Below, piece by piece: positions 45,245-57,539 of a stretch of DNA of 64,000 bases (position 1 is its first letter; each line of letters opens with the position of its first letter). The notes under the pieces are model-generated. The model had not been told where the DNA came from, ran no database searches, and worked only from the letters and a program-made list of their open reading frames with translations. Position numbers and translations under genes: made by a program. The stretch is from Chlorocebus sabaeus (Eukaryota > Chordata > Mammalia > Primates > Cercopithecidae), in the NCBI RefSeq assembly GCF_047675955.1, contig NC_132911.1, positions 23,396,565 to 23,460,564 of the forward strand, given 5' to 3'.

Positions 45245-45669
45245 TGTATTAGTCCATTTCCACATTGCTATAAAGAAATATCTGAGATGAGATAATTTAT
45301 AAAGAAAAGTTTAATAGGCTTATGGTTCCACAGGTAGTACAGGAAGCAGGATGCTGGTATCTGCTCAGCTTCTGGGGAGACCTCAGGAAACTTTCAATCA
45401 TGGCAGAAAGTAGAGTGGGAGCAGGCATCTCACCTGGCTGGAGCAGGAGCAAGAGGGAGAGACCGGGCCGGTGCCACACACTTGTAAACCACCAGATCCT
45501 GGGAGAGTGCACTCACTATCACGTGATCAGCACCAAGAGGATGGTGCTAAATCATTAATGATATCCACCCCCATGATCCAGTCACCCGCCACCAGGTCCC
45601 AACTTCCATACTGAAGATTATAATTTGACATGAGATTTGGGTGGGGACCAGATCCAAGAAGCCATATCA
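45245..45669 (+). mobile_element. Solo LTR, ERVL-MaLR type (MST/THE1-like)
   Basis: A 425-bp LTR-like unit from TGTATTAGTCCATTTCC to AGCCATATCA, with the internal landmarks CAATCATGGCAGAAAG, CACTCACTATCACG and GAGATTTGGGTGGGGACC. Flanking pentamers CTTGT and GTTGC match only in the middle, so the target duplication is decayed. No internal retroviral region is attached. Confidence 0.82.
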
Positions 45670-45980
45670 GTTGCCATAAGGAGAAATCCGATTTGTTGTT
45701 TCTTAATCCAGCTCTCCTCACTGGAAATTACTAACAGAGTCTGACATTATTTAATCTTTAAACCTGAGTTTTTGGTACAGCACATTATCATATTTCCCTG
45801 TACCCTCAGCAATGTGTAGTGTGAATTTGGTAAAGATGAGCACCATTTTAACCAGAAAGTTCTAAGTGCTATTTTTAATCCCTCCCCAGCTGAAAAGGTA
45901 GTTACTATCTGTGGGTTAATGTTTCTGACTTCAAACTTTTTTTTTTCTGTTCAGCATGAATAATTTGGGGAAAAACAATT

Positions 45981-46004
45981 TTTTTTTTTTTTTTTTTTTT
46001 TTTT
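45981..46004 (+). repeat. Poly(T) run
   Basis: An uninterrupted T homopolymer of about 24 nt. Confidence 0.9.
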
Positions 46005-46169
46005 GCTTAGTACTTCCCTTTCAAGAAACATCAAGTACATTATGACCATTACTTAGAAACAATGCATAGTTTATTTGGGTCTTGTGTATTTGGTATGTGT
46101 GTGTATTTTTCTAAACAGATGTTGAGTAAAATCTTCAGAAGGTCATGTGTGAGGCAGAATACTTAGAAG

Positions 46170-46440
46170 AATGCTTCAGAGCCCAGCCGACTTTAAACAA
46201 CTTGCTAAATCCATTGTTTATTAAAGTGAAACAATGGAAAAGAGGAAGTGGCAGAAAGCTGCTTGGTTAATATTAAATGAAAGTCATCTCTCTCCCCCTC
46301 TTAAGACATGTCAAACCACCGTAAATTACAAGCTAAATGAAGTTGGAGAGCTGGTTCAGATATCTTTGAACCAAACCGAAACAAAACACAGCCCTAATGA
46401 CATGAGTTTCTTGTAAACTGTTTTACCAGGTTGTTTGCTG
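46170..46440. other. Non-repetitive candidate regulatory block
   Basis: A repeat-free stretch dense in factor-type motifs: paired inverted SOX-like sites CCATTGT (46211-46217) and ACAATGG (46231-46237), an ETS-like GAGGAAGTGG and a RUNX-like AACCACC. A regulatory role is inference. Confidence 0.3.
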
Positions 46441-46626
46441 CAGAATAGAGGTGAGTCTACAAGAGGTGGATTCTCAGGGTCAAGCTGAGAATGACTACCA
46501 AATGGGAGAAGAGATGTAGCTGATAGAGGTCTTGAGAAAAGTGGATTTAGGAAGACAAGGAATGTTTTCCTATTGCTGGAGAAGAACTGGCTCTACTTTA
46601 GATTGACTGAATATGCTTTTTAATGT

Positions 46627-46933
46627 TTGTTGTTGTTGTTGTTGTTGTTGAGACAGGGTCGCACTCTGTTGCCCTGGCTGGAGTGCAGGTGGCACGATCA
46701 TGGCTCACTGTGGCCTCTGCCTCCCAGGTTCAAGTGGTTTTCCTGCCTCAGCCTCCTGAGTAGCTGGGACTACAGGCATGTGCCACCACGCCCAGCTAAT
46801 TTTTGTATTTTTCGGTAGAGACAGGGTTTTACCATGTTGGCCAGGCTGATCTCCTACTTCAGACCTCAAGTAATCCACCCGCCTCAACCTCTCATAGTGC
46901 CGGGATTACAGGCATGAGCCACTGTGCTCAGCC
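46627..46933 (-). mobile_element. Alu, antisense, (GTT)n tail
   Basis: A reversed full-length Alu whose A tail has become a GTT array of seven to eight units (46627-46650). Confidence 0.92.
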
Positions 46934-47054
46934 TAATATTTAAGTAAGATCAAAACATTCACTCCAAGCAGGCTCAGTACTCTACAGGAAACCAAGCCAC
47001 TTGGAAGAGGAAGCAAGGTTGGAGGGATAAGGAAGATAACTGGTTCCCTTTCTA

Positions 47055-47476
47055 TGATGGCTAATGTTATGTGTCAATTTTGCTGGGGCATGGTACCCAG
47101 ATATTTGGTCAAGCACCCATCTAAATGTCACTGTGAAGATGTATTTTAGATCAGATTAATATTTAAATTAGTAGATGTTGCTTAAAGCTGATTAACCGCC
47201 ATAATGTGGGTGGGACTTCAACAATTAGTTGGAGACCTAAAGAGGTAAAAGACTAAAGCCTCTTGAGGAAGAGGGATTTCTGCTTGTCAGCTGTCTTTGC
47301 ACTCGAGGTACACCATCAACTCTTCCATGGGCCTCTAGCTTCCCGGCCTATCCTGCAGATTTTAGCCTTGCCCACTCCACACTTGTGTGAGTCAATTTTC
47401 TAAAATCTCTCTCCCTCTCTTTCTCCCCTCATCCATCCTATTGGTTCTGTTTCTCTGGAGAACCTTGACTAACGCA
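47055..47476 (+). mobile_element. Interspersed repeat, same family as 52190 copy
   Basis: It begins GATGGCTAATGTTATGTGTC, passes through CCCAGATATTTGGTCAA and AATGTGGGTGGGACTTCA, and ends GAGAACCTTGACTAACGCA. A second copy in the same orientation lies at 52190-53010. It resembles a mammalian LTR or MER family that I cannot name. Confidence 0.6.
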
Positions 47477-48338
47477 CTTGCAGAAGTCCACAAAGAGTCC
47501 ATTACTCCACCTAGGTGAGTGCCAACTGATTCTTTCTCTTTCTTTGGTTATAATGCAGTCAATCTCCCTAAGCCATGCAGTTAGCTCACACCTGAATCTG
47601 CACAGTTTCTAGAGTGGCTCCTCACTGCTGAAAAGTCAAGTTTAGAATTTTATAACTGAGAGGTGGGACTCATTGTAATCTGACCTCATGCTCTCTGTTC
47701 TACGTCTCCTTTTACAATGTAAAACCTCTGTTGTAGATCAATAGTTTCTTTTACTCTACTTATATCTCTAGTAAGCCCCACATTACAATTACTTATTCTG
47801 TAATATTGATTGGATATGCTTTTAAATTCAACTGGAGGCTTCTGGAGAGACGAGACCAAGCCTTTTATTCATTCTGCCTATCCTATGATGTCTACTAGAG
47901 AGCTAAACACACAAAAATATCATCCAGTTCATGACAATTGATGGCTGAAAGAATCTCATCTGGGGTTATGCAAATTAATCCTATGTCTCCTAGACCCATA
48001 GGTGCATGTTAAACTGTGCAGTCTTTTATATGCTTTCTATTAAGGGAAATGTGACTTCAGTGTGAACAATAACCATGATTTCCTAGCAGTTATTGTTCAT
48101 GTCTCCCATTAGTAAATTGCTGTTTACTGCCTTGTAATAGCTTCTGGTAGAATTCTCTTTTGAGGTGTTGTTTGCTTTTCCCTTGCTTTAATATTTTATC
48201 AGTTTATATCTTAGAGTTTAAAGACATTTAGTAGACCCCACAATTCCTTGCACATAGTAGGCCCTCCATGAACCAGGCCATAATAAACCAAAAAGTCAAT
48301 AAGCAAGTGAAAAACCTGAAAGATACAATCTCAAACAC

Positions 48339-49305
48339 TATAATCCAGAATGTTGAAATCCTAAAAGATCAAAATCCCCAAATTTTAACTGTAGAAAAAA
48401 TAATTTAAAACATTTAAAAAAGGTATTTACTTATATTTCAAAATGGGGATTTATTTGAGAAATATAAAAACATGACAGAACACTTCACAGGCCACTTTAC
48501 ACAATAAAATAGGCAAGAAGAACATATATATTTTTGCAAGCATAAGCACTCAGTTATGTTAATGACAGTTGCACCGATACAACAGTGGTGAGCAGATAAA
48601 CCACATCTATAAATAAATAGATAAAAAAGGGAAATATATAAACACATATTGTAAATGGCAGTTGTGTACACCCAACTTTATCACTGCAGTCATCTGAAAT
48701 ATTGTGATAGACAACCTAAGCCTTTGACAAGATTGTTCAAAAACCATGATGGGTCGCCACTGCATATGCACTTGTTCAGAAAGTCAAGATCTTGAGAAAT
48801 TTTATCTTTCATCAATGCAGATGTACCAAAAGGACATCTCTTCATTTACTGAGAAAATTTCAAAGTTTTTATGTACACGCACAATGTTTACATGCAACGT
48901 CAGTGTTGCGATAATGGACTTTCGTGGAGTCAAGTTTGCAAAAAATGCATAAAACAGATTAGAATGCTCTAAAAGTCTCTATATAACTTCTACTTCCACT
49001 ACTGGAAATAATGTGAATATGAAATACATAGTGTAGAAAATTATTAAAAAGCTGTGCTGAAAATGAAAAAATAGTGAAAAAAAACTAAAAAAAGAAAAAG
49101 GGAAAAAAACTGACAACCAAACCAAAACAAACTAAAAGGAAAACTTGACATATGAAAAAGTGGATTACAGGGATAGTTTATGGGCATTCACATGGAGATA
49201 GCCCATAAGAACCGGCCTATCATGATGCAACTATCCTGTGATGATGATTTTCAGGATTTCAGACTTTAGAGATTTTGATCTTTCAGGATTTCAACTTCGG
49301 GATTA
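48339..49305 (+). mobile_element. DNA transposon with terminal inverted repeats
   Basis: The left end ATAATCCAGAATGTTGAAAT and the reverse complement of the right end, ATAATCCCGAAGTTGAAATC, match over about 38 bp with a few differences, including GATCAAAATC. The roughly 970-bp interior is AT-rich and has no transposase frame. The repeated 'aaatcctgaaagatcaaaatc' style recalls the MuDR-type Ricksha family, which is a tentative name. I did not find a clear target duplication. Confidence 0.7.
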
Positions 49306-50039
49306 TGGAGTTTATTGCTGGGTCTTTTGGGATTATGGTTCAAATCCACTATAAAGAGTATGGAAAGATGTTGTACTCTTTTTTGCAACAGCTTATCGCC
49401 AACTTTAACCAAGAGAAGGCCCCTCATCCTGTCTAAGCCTGGGCATGGACCATAGTGGAAACAAAGGAACTCAGGGTTAAGAATGTCTGCCTGAGCCCCA
49501 GGAAGTTGCTTTGAAATTCTAAGCTTGTGGCTTTGTAATATATGTTTGTCCATCAAATAGTTCCATGATTTCTTCTGAGCAAGATTGTTTTCATAGTTTT
49601 AAAAGATGTGTTTGTAGAGAATTTTAAACATAGAAAAGATGAAAAAAATATTGGTGGGTGGAGAGCCTCATTTCCATCAAAAAACTATGCTCCATGAAAT
49701 AGTTCAAGGGCTTCTCATATAAGCCGTCTCAGAGAAAGGGCCTTTTCAAGTTGAAGTGAGTCATAAAGATGTCTCTCTGATCTTGGACTCTGAGAAACCT
49801 CATCCTTGATGATGCTGCTTTTCTTTCTGCTTACTGTCTCATCCCCTTGCCTACTGAATCCATACACTATATAAGATACCAGTTCTGTTTTTTAAAACCA
49901 AAGCTTAATATTTAATCAACATATAATTGAGCACCTACAATGTGCTTGTCACTTTGGGTTCTGAGCATGTGTCTCCTGTCCTTGAAAATCTCTCTTGATT
50001 TCCCTTTGCTCCAGATTAAGTTCACATTTCCTTTCCAGC

Positions 50040-50405
50040 TACAACTCTCACCACATCAGACACAGGCTGTAGGGCACACCCTGTTTCTGCCACTAACATT
50101 CCGTGCCTTCCATACCTCTGTGCCTGTGTTCACATAGCTTCCTTTGCCCGAAACATGCTTCTTCCTACTCCATGTCTACAAATTTCATTTTATCCCTCAA
50201 AACTTAGCTCCCATTTCCATCTTCTGTGATACTTTTCCACTCAGGCTTTGTTAGTTAGCTTCTGCAGAAACCCATAGCTCATAATTCTGCCGTGGCACCT
50301 GAACTGTGATTGTCTGTTTATTTGTATTTCTCTCTCTACTTCAGTAGGACATTAAGTCTTGTATCTTACTCATCTCTCAATCTTTGGCACATAACAGATA
50401 ACAAA
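50040..50405 (+). repeat. L2 3' region
   Basis: The motif order fits L2: TTCACATAGCTTCCTTTGCC, 'ctcaaaacttagctcccattt', 'gtgatacttttccactca', then 'gacattaagtcttgtatc' and 'tctttggcacataacagat'. Confidence 0.7.
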
Positions 50406-51059
50406 ATTTTGATAATATGTTGTATGCAATACATACATAAATCATAAATTTTTGTAAATTAAAATATAAATAATCAGAGGAAAATAAATTCTGGGAAAAT
50501 GAATAAACGAGGAATGGAAACTAGTCAAATGGTTGAGTATGCTCCTTCTTGGAGTCTTGACTGGCACACGGAATGAAGTCTGTGTGGTACCATTTTGAAG
50601 GGAGGTCTTAATGGTTTCTCAAGTATCTCTTCCAAATTCTCCCTGATTCTTTTCTCACTGATGGGAGAATCTCTTTTCCCTTAGTGGGGAACAATGACCT
50701 TCATTTTGCAAGTAGGAAGAAGACTTAATTCACAGTTACCCTTGGGCAAGGTCACAGACCAACTACTGCTCACCTTGAATGGTCCATTGATTAATACTAG
50801 AGCTTTTTCTGAAAGCAGACTTTGGTGGGTGATGGAGAAAGAATTGGCGTGGGGCCTCAGAGTCCAGAATGCTTGATGAGCTTGGGAAACACAACATAGA
50901 AAAGGATACTGGGGATTTTAGGATGGTGTCATTATCCACTCTAGAAGCTCTTCTGCAACACTCTGAGATCACTGTGGGAGGCGTTTCCTTAGTTCCCTTT
51001 GCTGGTATGTGTTGACTTGCCTCAGTAATACGAAATCTGCCACCTTCTATTTGCACAAT

Positions 51060-51190
51060 ATCAGATAAAGTGTTTAACCCCCTGAGTCTCATTTACAAAT
51101 GGGGATTATAATATGTAGATCAGAAATTAGTTGTAAGGATTAAATAGGGATCATGTATATAAAAATGATATAGCTCTTTGCAAATGGAAC
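51060..51190 (+). repeat. MIR fragment
   Basis: GAGTCTCATTTACAAATGGG, then 'gtaaggattaaatag' and 'tagctctttgcaaat', in MIR order. Confidence 0.7.
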
Positions 51191-52547
51191 AGATTAGTAT
51201 GCTATTTTGTGTTTTTTCCGGTAACTAGTGCCATGCCTGGCATCTACTGGGCATATTTTTTTAAATGTTACATATTGCTCAAATGTGCATATGCAGTGTA
51301 CAACTTGTGACCATAGTTGGAATCCCCGCAAGCCTGTATCAGGGTTGAATCAGGAAAAGTGTTTAGAAGCAGAATATCTGAGAAAGCTTTTCTTCACCTA
51401 GTGAGTATAATATATTCCATACTTTCTGATAACCAGACTGAGCCCAACTCTCCTCCTTTTTTATTTTTGTCCATTAGTGTACACCTCATTTTTTCTAGAA
51501 TCCTCAATGGCAATTCTTTCAGGGCTTCTGCCTGATGACTGTATAAACTAGAATGAACCAAGGCCAAGGAGGGCTTCTTGGGGTGCAGTTGTCCGGCATC
51601 TATTTTCATCAGCCTTGGGAGATGGGCCATGTTGGGAGTCTTACCACGTAGGAGATTCCCATGACCTGAGTCTATGCATGCTTTTATAGTTACTTTCTTA
51701 TCCAAAAGTTCTTCCACTACTCCTGATCCCATATTACTCATTTTTAAATGTTCCTCTGATTTTTGAGAAATTATCCTTTCCAAAGCTACAGGGGAAGGAA
51801 GGGGTTGAGTTTATGGATGAAGAACTAGTATTCAGGGATAACAAGGCGAGAGAGATAAGGTCAGAGCCCATTTGTCTGCATGAGCCCTTGGGCACCACAG
51901 ACAGGATCCTGCAATGAAACCAATCACACTGTCTTGGGCATGTGCCATTCTGCCCCACACCCCTGCTGGGCAGTGACCTCTCACATCCAGTCTCTTCTGA
52001 ATATGCCTCAGGTAATGGTAACTAGCAGACCCACACACTGTAACTAGCTAGTCACATTGAGAATATTCTTTTTGGAAAAAGGGGCTCTGGATCATAGGAA
52101 ATGCAGAGTGGCAGATGTTGGAGTATGTTAGATTTTGGGTGCTCTGTTTCCCTAGCTGAACAGTGGGTAGATGTGGTTGGTGCCCTGGCATGATGGGTGA
52201 TTTTATGTGTCAATTTGACTGGACCATAGAGTGCCCAGATATTTGGTCAAACATTATTCTGGGTATATCTGTGAGGGTGTTTTTGAATGAGATTGACATT
52301 TAAATTGGAGGACTCTGAGTGAAAGATATTGCCCTTCCTTATACGGGTGGGCCACATCCAATCAATCAGTTGATGGTCTGAATAGAATAAAAAGGCTGTA
52401 TTCCTCTCAGTAAGAAAGAATTCTTCCTGCTTGACTGCTTTTGAACTTGGGCACTGGCTTTTTCCTGTCCTTAGACTTGAACTGAAACACTGGCTCTTCC
52501 TGGGTATTGAGCCTGGAACCACACCATCAGCTCTTTGGGATCTCGGG

Positions 52548-52812
52548 CATTGAGACTCAGACTAGAACTAAACCATTGGCTCTCCTGAGTCTCCAGTTTG
52601 CTGACTGTAGATCTTGAGACTTTCCAGGCTCGTATGCATTGAGACTCAGACTAGAACCAAACCATTGGCTCTCCTGGGTCTCCAGTTTGCTGACTGTAGA
52701 TCTTGAGACTTTCCAGGCTCATATGCATTGAGACTCAGACTAGAACTAAACCATTGGCTCTCCTGAGTCTCTAGTTTGCTGACTGTAGATCTTGAGACTT
52801 TCCGGGCTCCAC
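52548..52812 (+). repeat. 89-bp minisatellite, 3 copies
   Basis: Units start at 52548, 52637 and 52726, each beginning CATTGAGACTCAGACTAGAA. They differ by only a few substitutions, for example in CTGAGTCTCCAG against CTGGGTCTCCAG. A more degenerate related stretch precedes them. Confidence 0.93.
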
Positions 52813-52865
52813 AGTTTTGTGAGTAAATTCTTAATAATAAATCTCTCTCTCTCCCCACTCCACCT

Positions 52866-52975
52866 CTGTATGTGTGTGTACATATATATGTATATATACA
52901 CATACATATAATATATACATGTATGTGTGTATGTATATGTGCATGTGTGTATGTGTGTGTGTGTGTGTATATATA
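52866..52975 (+). repeat. (TG/TA)n microsatellite
   Basis: A compound array of TGTG, TATA and CATACA steps. Confidence 0.9.
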
Positions 52976-53734
52976 CGTTTGTCTCCTGTTGAGAACCTTG
53001 ACTAATACACCTGGTCTCTCTGCATAGCTCTGGGCTCTACCTGAGCTCTGGTGATGAATCAGGGTGATTGATAAATGTATAAAGCTCACAGAGAGGTTAT
53101 TCAACCAGCTCATGTGGCCCTGTTTGGTGCCTGGTTACTGACTGCTGTTTTCTGTTTCCCGTTTGACAGGATCCGAATTTTCTGGTACTGATCTGGGGCC
53201 AGATTCTGCTATGTCCACTTTTCCCAGACAGGATTTTTCTAGACCATTAGGGAATCCAGGTCTCTGATAAAAGGGGTAGAGAGGATCTCTGCCTAATGGA
53301 CCTGGAAGGTGGTATATTATAAGGATAAAATCAGTAGAGTACTGGGGATTGAAGGGGACTAGTGCAATTTAGTGGCATAACAGGTAGCATAATACGAACC
53401 TGATTTTCTGAAGCCCAGTTTTTGCTCTGGTTACGTGTCTTGGTGTGTGTTCCTTAAACAACAATGAAATGTTGTTTTTGGTATTTTCGAGTGTGAGAGG
53501 TTAAGAGATTCTTCCCAACTGTGAATGGGATGGGAATATGCAGGGACTCATATGAACTCTGAGTGCCATTTTATTGAATCATGAGGGCAAATGTCTAGAA
53601 CGAGCCTAGGGCCAAATGTGAGTCAGTGAAATCACTCATAATTCTATTTCTACTTTTAACTCAGGAGGTGACCTTGGGCAAGTCATTTAATTGCTCTTGG
53701 CCTCCTATGTCCTCTTACTTCTTGAAAAGTGATC

Positions 53735-53865
53735 TTCAAGCCAGCAGTCACAGCATCACTTAGAGGCTAGTTAGAAATTTAGACGTTCACACCCTCCCCA
53801 GACCTGCTGAATCAGAATCATTTTAACAAGATCACCACGTGATCAAGTTTGACAAGCACTATTGT
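53735..53865 (+). mobile_element. MER5A-like hAT remnant
   Basis: It contains the family landmarks CAGCATCACTTAGAGGC, then GTTAGAAATTTAGA, CCCAGACCTGCTGAATCAGA and TTTAACAAGATC. Confidence 0.8.
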
Positions 53866-53924
53866 GGAGGAAAAAACACGATGTTTGGGATTATTTAGAA
53901 ATGGCCATTTTCTTGATCTGTACA

Positions 53925-54060
53925 TTCCTGTATGACTTTGGATGTGTCAGTGAAACTCTCTGAGCCTCAACTTCCCTATTTGAAAACAAGGGGTAAAAGT
54001 AGCTGCCTTACAACCTGATGGACTTTTCATGAGGATGAAATTAAAATCTCATATGCATGT
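53925..54060 (+). repeat. MIR fragment
   Basis: The order 'tgtatgactttggatgtgtc', CTCTGAGCCTCAACTTCCC, 'tttgaaaacaaggggtaaaa' and 'catgaggatgaaattaaa' is that of MIR. Confidence 0.75.
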
Positions 54061-54069
54061 ATTGAGTGA

Positions 54070-57000
54070 CTTGCATGAGCCTGGTCCCATCTAAATACTG
54101 CAGGGTACAGAGATGACTGAGACACAGTGCTTATGTCCAGGAATTCAGCCTCTAGTAGAATAAGAAAACATGTGTGACAGCACTTTGTAAATGCAAAGGG
54201 CTACCTAAATGTTAGCTATTCTAAGTATTAATAGGGATAATAATACTTGCCCTACTTATGCTGAGTGGCTATCATTAAGCTTGAGTGAGATAAAGCATGT
54301 CAAAGTCATCCAAAAAGTTGAAAGGTACTGACGTAAGAACTTATTATTAGTATTATTATCGCCATCACCGAGTGAATGATCATTAATTTTAGTAGGCAGA
54401 ACCTTAGATTTAATTATATTTACTCAGGCAGCAGAGGATGCTGGAGTTTAAATACCAAACTTAGAACTCTCAAGTTGAACACACAAGGAGATTCTCGCTT
54501 GCTTTTGGTTCTGCAGGGGAACTACATCGACAATTAAGAGTCTGTTAATACTTCTGCTATTTCAGAATATCTGATCCTAGAAGCAGGGATTTCTTTAGAG
54601 TTTATTGGCGACCCACTGAAATGCATCCATCTGTGAGGTGGAATGTTCTATCTGATGGGCAGCCTGACAATAGCACTACCCTGCCGATTAGGATGTGGTC
54701 AGGTGGAAAAAACACAGGTGGCTTATGCTTTACGAGGTCCTCTATTTGGGTGTCTGTTCAGGGGCAGTCTTGCTCTGTGCATGACTGTCCACAGAGCCCA
54801 TGGTATCGTGCTGAAACTGTGGAAACTCAGGGCAGGCAAAGGAAATGGGAAATCAAGCTAGTCTAATTCTCAAATTTGCAGACACTGTGGCCCAGAGCGT
54901 CAAAATGTTGTCTGTGGCTGGCTCCAGATCACACTTGAAGATGACAGAAAAGTTGGGACTTGAAAACTTAGTTCTCCTGGCTCCCAGTACAGGGCCTTCT
55001 CCTTACAGCTTCATGCATTGAGGATGCTTTTTTGCTTTGAGTCACATACCAGCAAGAAGACAGTGCACACTGCAGTTTTGATCTGGTCATGTCTCAAGTG
55101 TCTACCCTTTGCTTTGTTCTTGACAGTGTAGATGCAGTCTGGGCTCTTCTTCCTCACTTCCTCACTGTTGCTCTTCTCTCCTGACACTGCCTGTGATGTG
55201 GTCAGTGCAAATTTTAATGAGGCAGCAGCAAAAGGGCAAGATTAACATTTCCCTCCCTGACAGTCCTCATGCATGTTGCTTATTCTTTTATTACATGTTT
55301 ATCTTGGTCTGCCTTGACTTTGAGTTAACATATATGTGTTTACTTTTTCTCTCTAAATTATAAGGCTCTGGAGCTCCGGAGGCGGCAGCTCCATGGTTGA
55401 AATCCAGCTTTGTCACTGCATAAATCATTCTGTGATCTTGGGCAAGTCACATTGTCATTTTGAACTTTTTTTTTTAGCCTGTAAATTGCGATACAATCAT
55501 ACCTACTCTATAGATGGTGAAAACTAAAGAATACACGTGATGCAACTGATCCATTGTAGTTACTGTCTCTTCTGCTCTCAGATGTGAGCCTGAAGGGATA
55601 ATATCTGATTAACCACAGCCACCTTCCTCACTTTTCCATGCTATATGGAACCAAATGGACTCTCAGGACAAAAATGTCCTGAGCCTCTCAAGTGAACTTC
55701 CAGACATTTTCCTAAGAAAGGAACTTTAAATCACTCATGAGGTCTGTTTTTCTGACTACCAGTCTTTTCCAGGAAGGTTGGGTCACAGACCGTTAACTAC
55801 CATTTCTTTCAGCCTTTGGTTATTGTTTTTTTAGCTCTGATGTCTCCCATTCTCTTACTTCCAAGCTCATTCCCATTTTGTTTTGAAGGATGGTGATGAT
55901 TCTTTCAGGATACAAATATTGCCTGCTTCCCTATGCATGAGTTAATGTGTACTGAATTGAGAACAGGTAGATGCTACCACGCCTCTGGGCCTTGGCTCCT
56001 TATTTGTGGCACGTTTACTGTCTTAACTTCTTCCTGTTCTGAAGCTCACAGCCGGAAGTGACCTCTTCCTCCTTTGACTCTGTGACCTCAAGGGCAGGCC
56101 AGCCTTGGATTGCTCCAGGCCCCCTGAAGCACTTTATATCCAGCAGAAACAATACAGAGTTGCTTGATTTCTGCTTCTTGAACTTGATGCTCCTCTTTTA
56201 ATTAAAAGGAGATGTTTCCCTCTCACAGCATGTATTGGAATTCCCCCGAGAGAGTGTCTCAGCTCCTTCCCTAGAAAAATGTCTCGTTAGTCTATGAGGT
56301 GTAGAAATTGAGCCTCTGGGGCTTGGTGCTGAGGTTTCTGAAGGAGAAAGATTCTTTACATAAGAGAGAAAAGACTATTTGGAGCTGGGGAATTGGAGTG
56401 TTCAGGAGGAAGGTGGTGAGGATCTGGAAGAGAAGGACAGAGCAGATGGGTGAACATGATGGCGGAATGCCACCCTCTTGATGTTATGACCTCTACCCTG
56501 ATTCTCAAGTAATCTGAGAAGATGGGTGTGATGGGCTCTGCTGTGGATGTGGAAGAAAGGCTGATTCTGCCTCGTGAGTGGGTGGAAGGCAGATCTGGAG
56601 ACTGGACATCTCTGTGATTTCACAGGAACTTGAAGGAGGAGCATGGATGGGAAACAAACTTTGAACTTCCCCACACCTTGGAAATGGAGGTCTGATGCAA
56701 TGTGTGGGGGGCACAGCAATTCAAGGAAGTTAAGTCAAGAATGCATGGAGCAGAAGGCGCCCAGCTGACCTCTGGGTTATGCTCACATTGAGCCTGGCAC
56801 AAAGTCAGGCATTTAAAATGATATCCTGCCAGGTTTTTTTTGTTTGTTTGTTTCCTTAGAAAAGGATATGGCAAACTTTCAAGGGGAAACTGTTGATACC
56901 AGAAGGCCACTTTGGGTCACCTCATGCAAGAGTCTGTGCAAACTCCCACGATGCCCAGGGACTAAGTTGGCTTTAGAGTCTGTGGCCACTGCTTTTCTCC

Positions 57001-57530
57001 CCACTGCCTTCTCTCTAGATAGGTATAGGTGGCAGTGACCACAGGATACCAGGCATTTGGGGAATCTTAATCCTGCTGTGTTGTAGGTAACTATTACTTG
57101 CTGTGAACACCACCACCTCCTCTTCCACTGACAGTCATGGAGCCAGGCTGGCAGTCAATGTTGTGAACCTGAAAAGGGGCCCCTAGTGCACAGAGGCCAT
57201 GCTCAGTGGCCTTATCAGCACTGTCAGGAAGAGGAGACAACCAACCAAACCCATGTGATCTTTCAAGAATGAACAGATGAAGGTTTCTGAGAAGTTTCCC
57301 AAATTATTCCTTTAAAAGAGCGCCTCCGCAGTCTTTCCTGTGTTTGCTGCGAGACAGCAGCTGTGTAGCTGTCAGCAATTGCTGCAGAGATGCAAGATTG
57401 TAAGAGGTGGATCAATATTTTTTTTCAATATGACTTACCCACAGCTGTTCGCATATTTGGTTTCTTTGAACATTTTTTCCACTGAACTTAACCAGGGGAG
57501 GAGTTTCTAGAATCATAATATGACACGCAG
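54070..57530. other. Intergenic, mostly unique
   Basis: A MIR lies at about 55395-55555, and a possible old repeat ('cagggtacagagatgactga') at about 54075-54190. The stretch 57300-57480 has two CAGCTG E-boxes but nothing decisive. No gene is supported. Confidence 0.5.
55395..55555 (+). repeat. MIR fragment
   Basis: TGTGATCTTGGGCAAGTCAC is followed by a degenerate 'cctgtaaattgcgata' and 'cctactctatagatggtg'. Confidence 0.75.
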
Positions 57531-57539
57531 AAAAATTAA

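Larger units (their letters stand above)
49310..52185. other. Intergenic, L2 and MIR remnants
   Basis: Apart from an L2 stretch (about 50040-50405) and a MIR (about 51060-51190), I see no recognised element and no gene. Confidence 0.55.
52190..53010 (+). mobile_element. Interspersed repeat with internal minisatellite
   Basis: The left part matches the 47055 copy (GATGGGTGATTTTATGTGTC, CCCAGATATTTGGTCAA). The right end GAGAACCTTGACTAATACA also matches. Between them lie an 89-bp unit in three copies and a TG/TA array, so this copy is about 400 bp longer. The family is not assigned. Confidence 0.65.

Noticed and set aside
45245..45669. LTR considered as part of a retained provirus
   Set aside because: No gag, pol or env-like frame lies on either side, and only one LTR is present, so it is a solo LTR.
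52548..52812. Regular repeats considered as a CRISPR-like array
   Set aside because: The 89-bp units are contiguous without spacers and lie inside a primate interspersed repeat, so this is a minisatellite.
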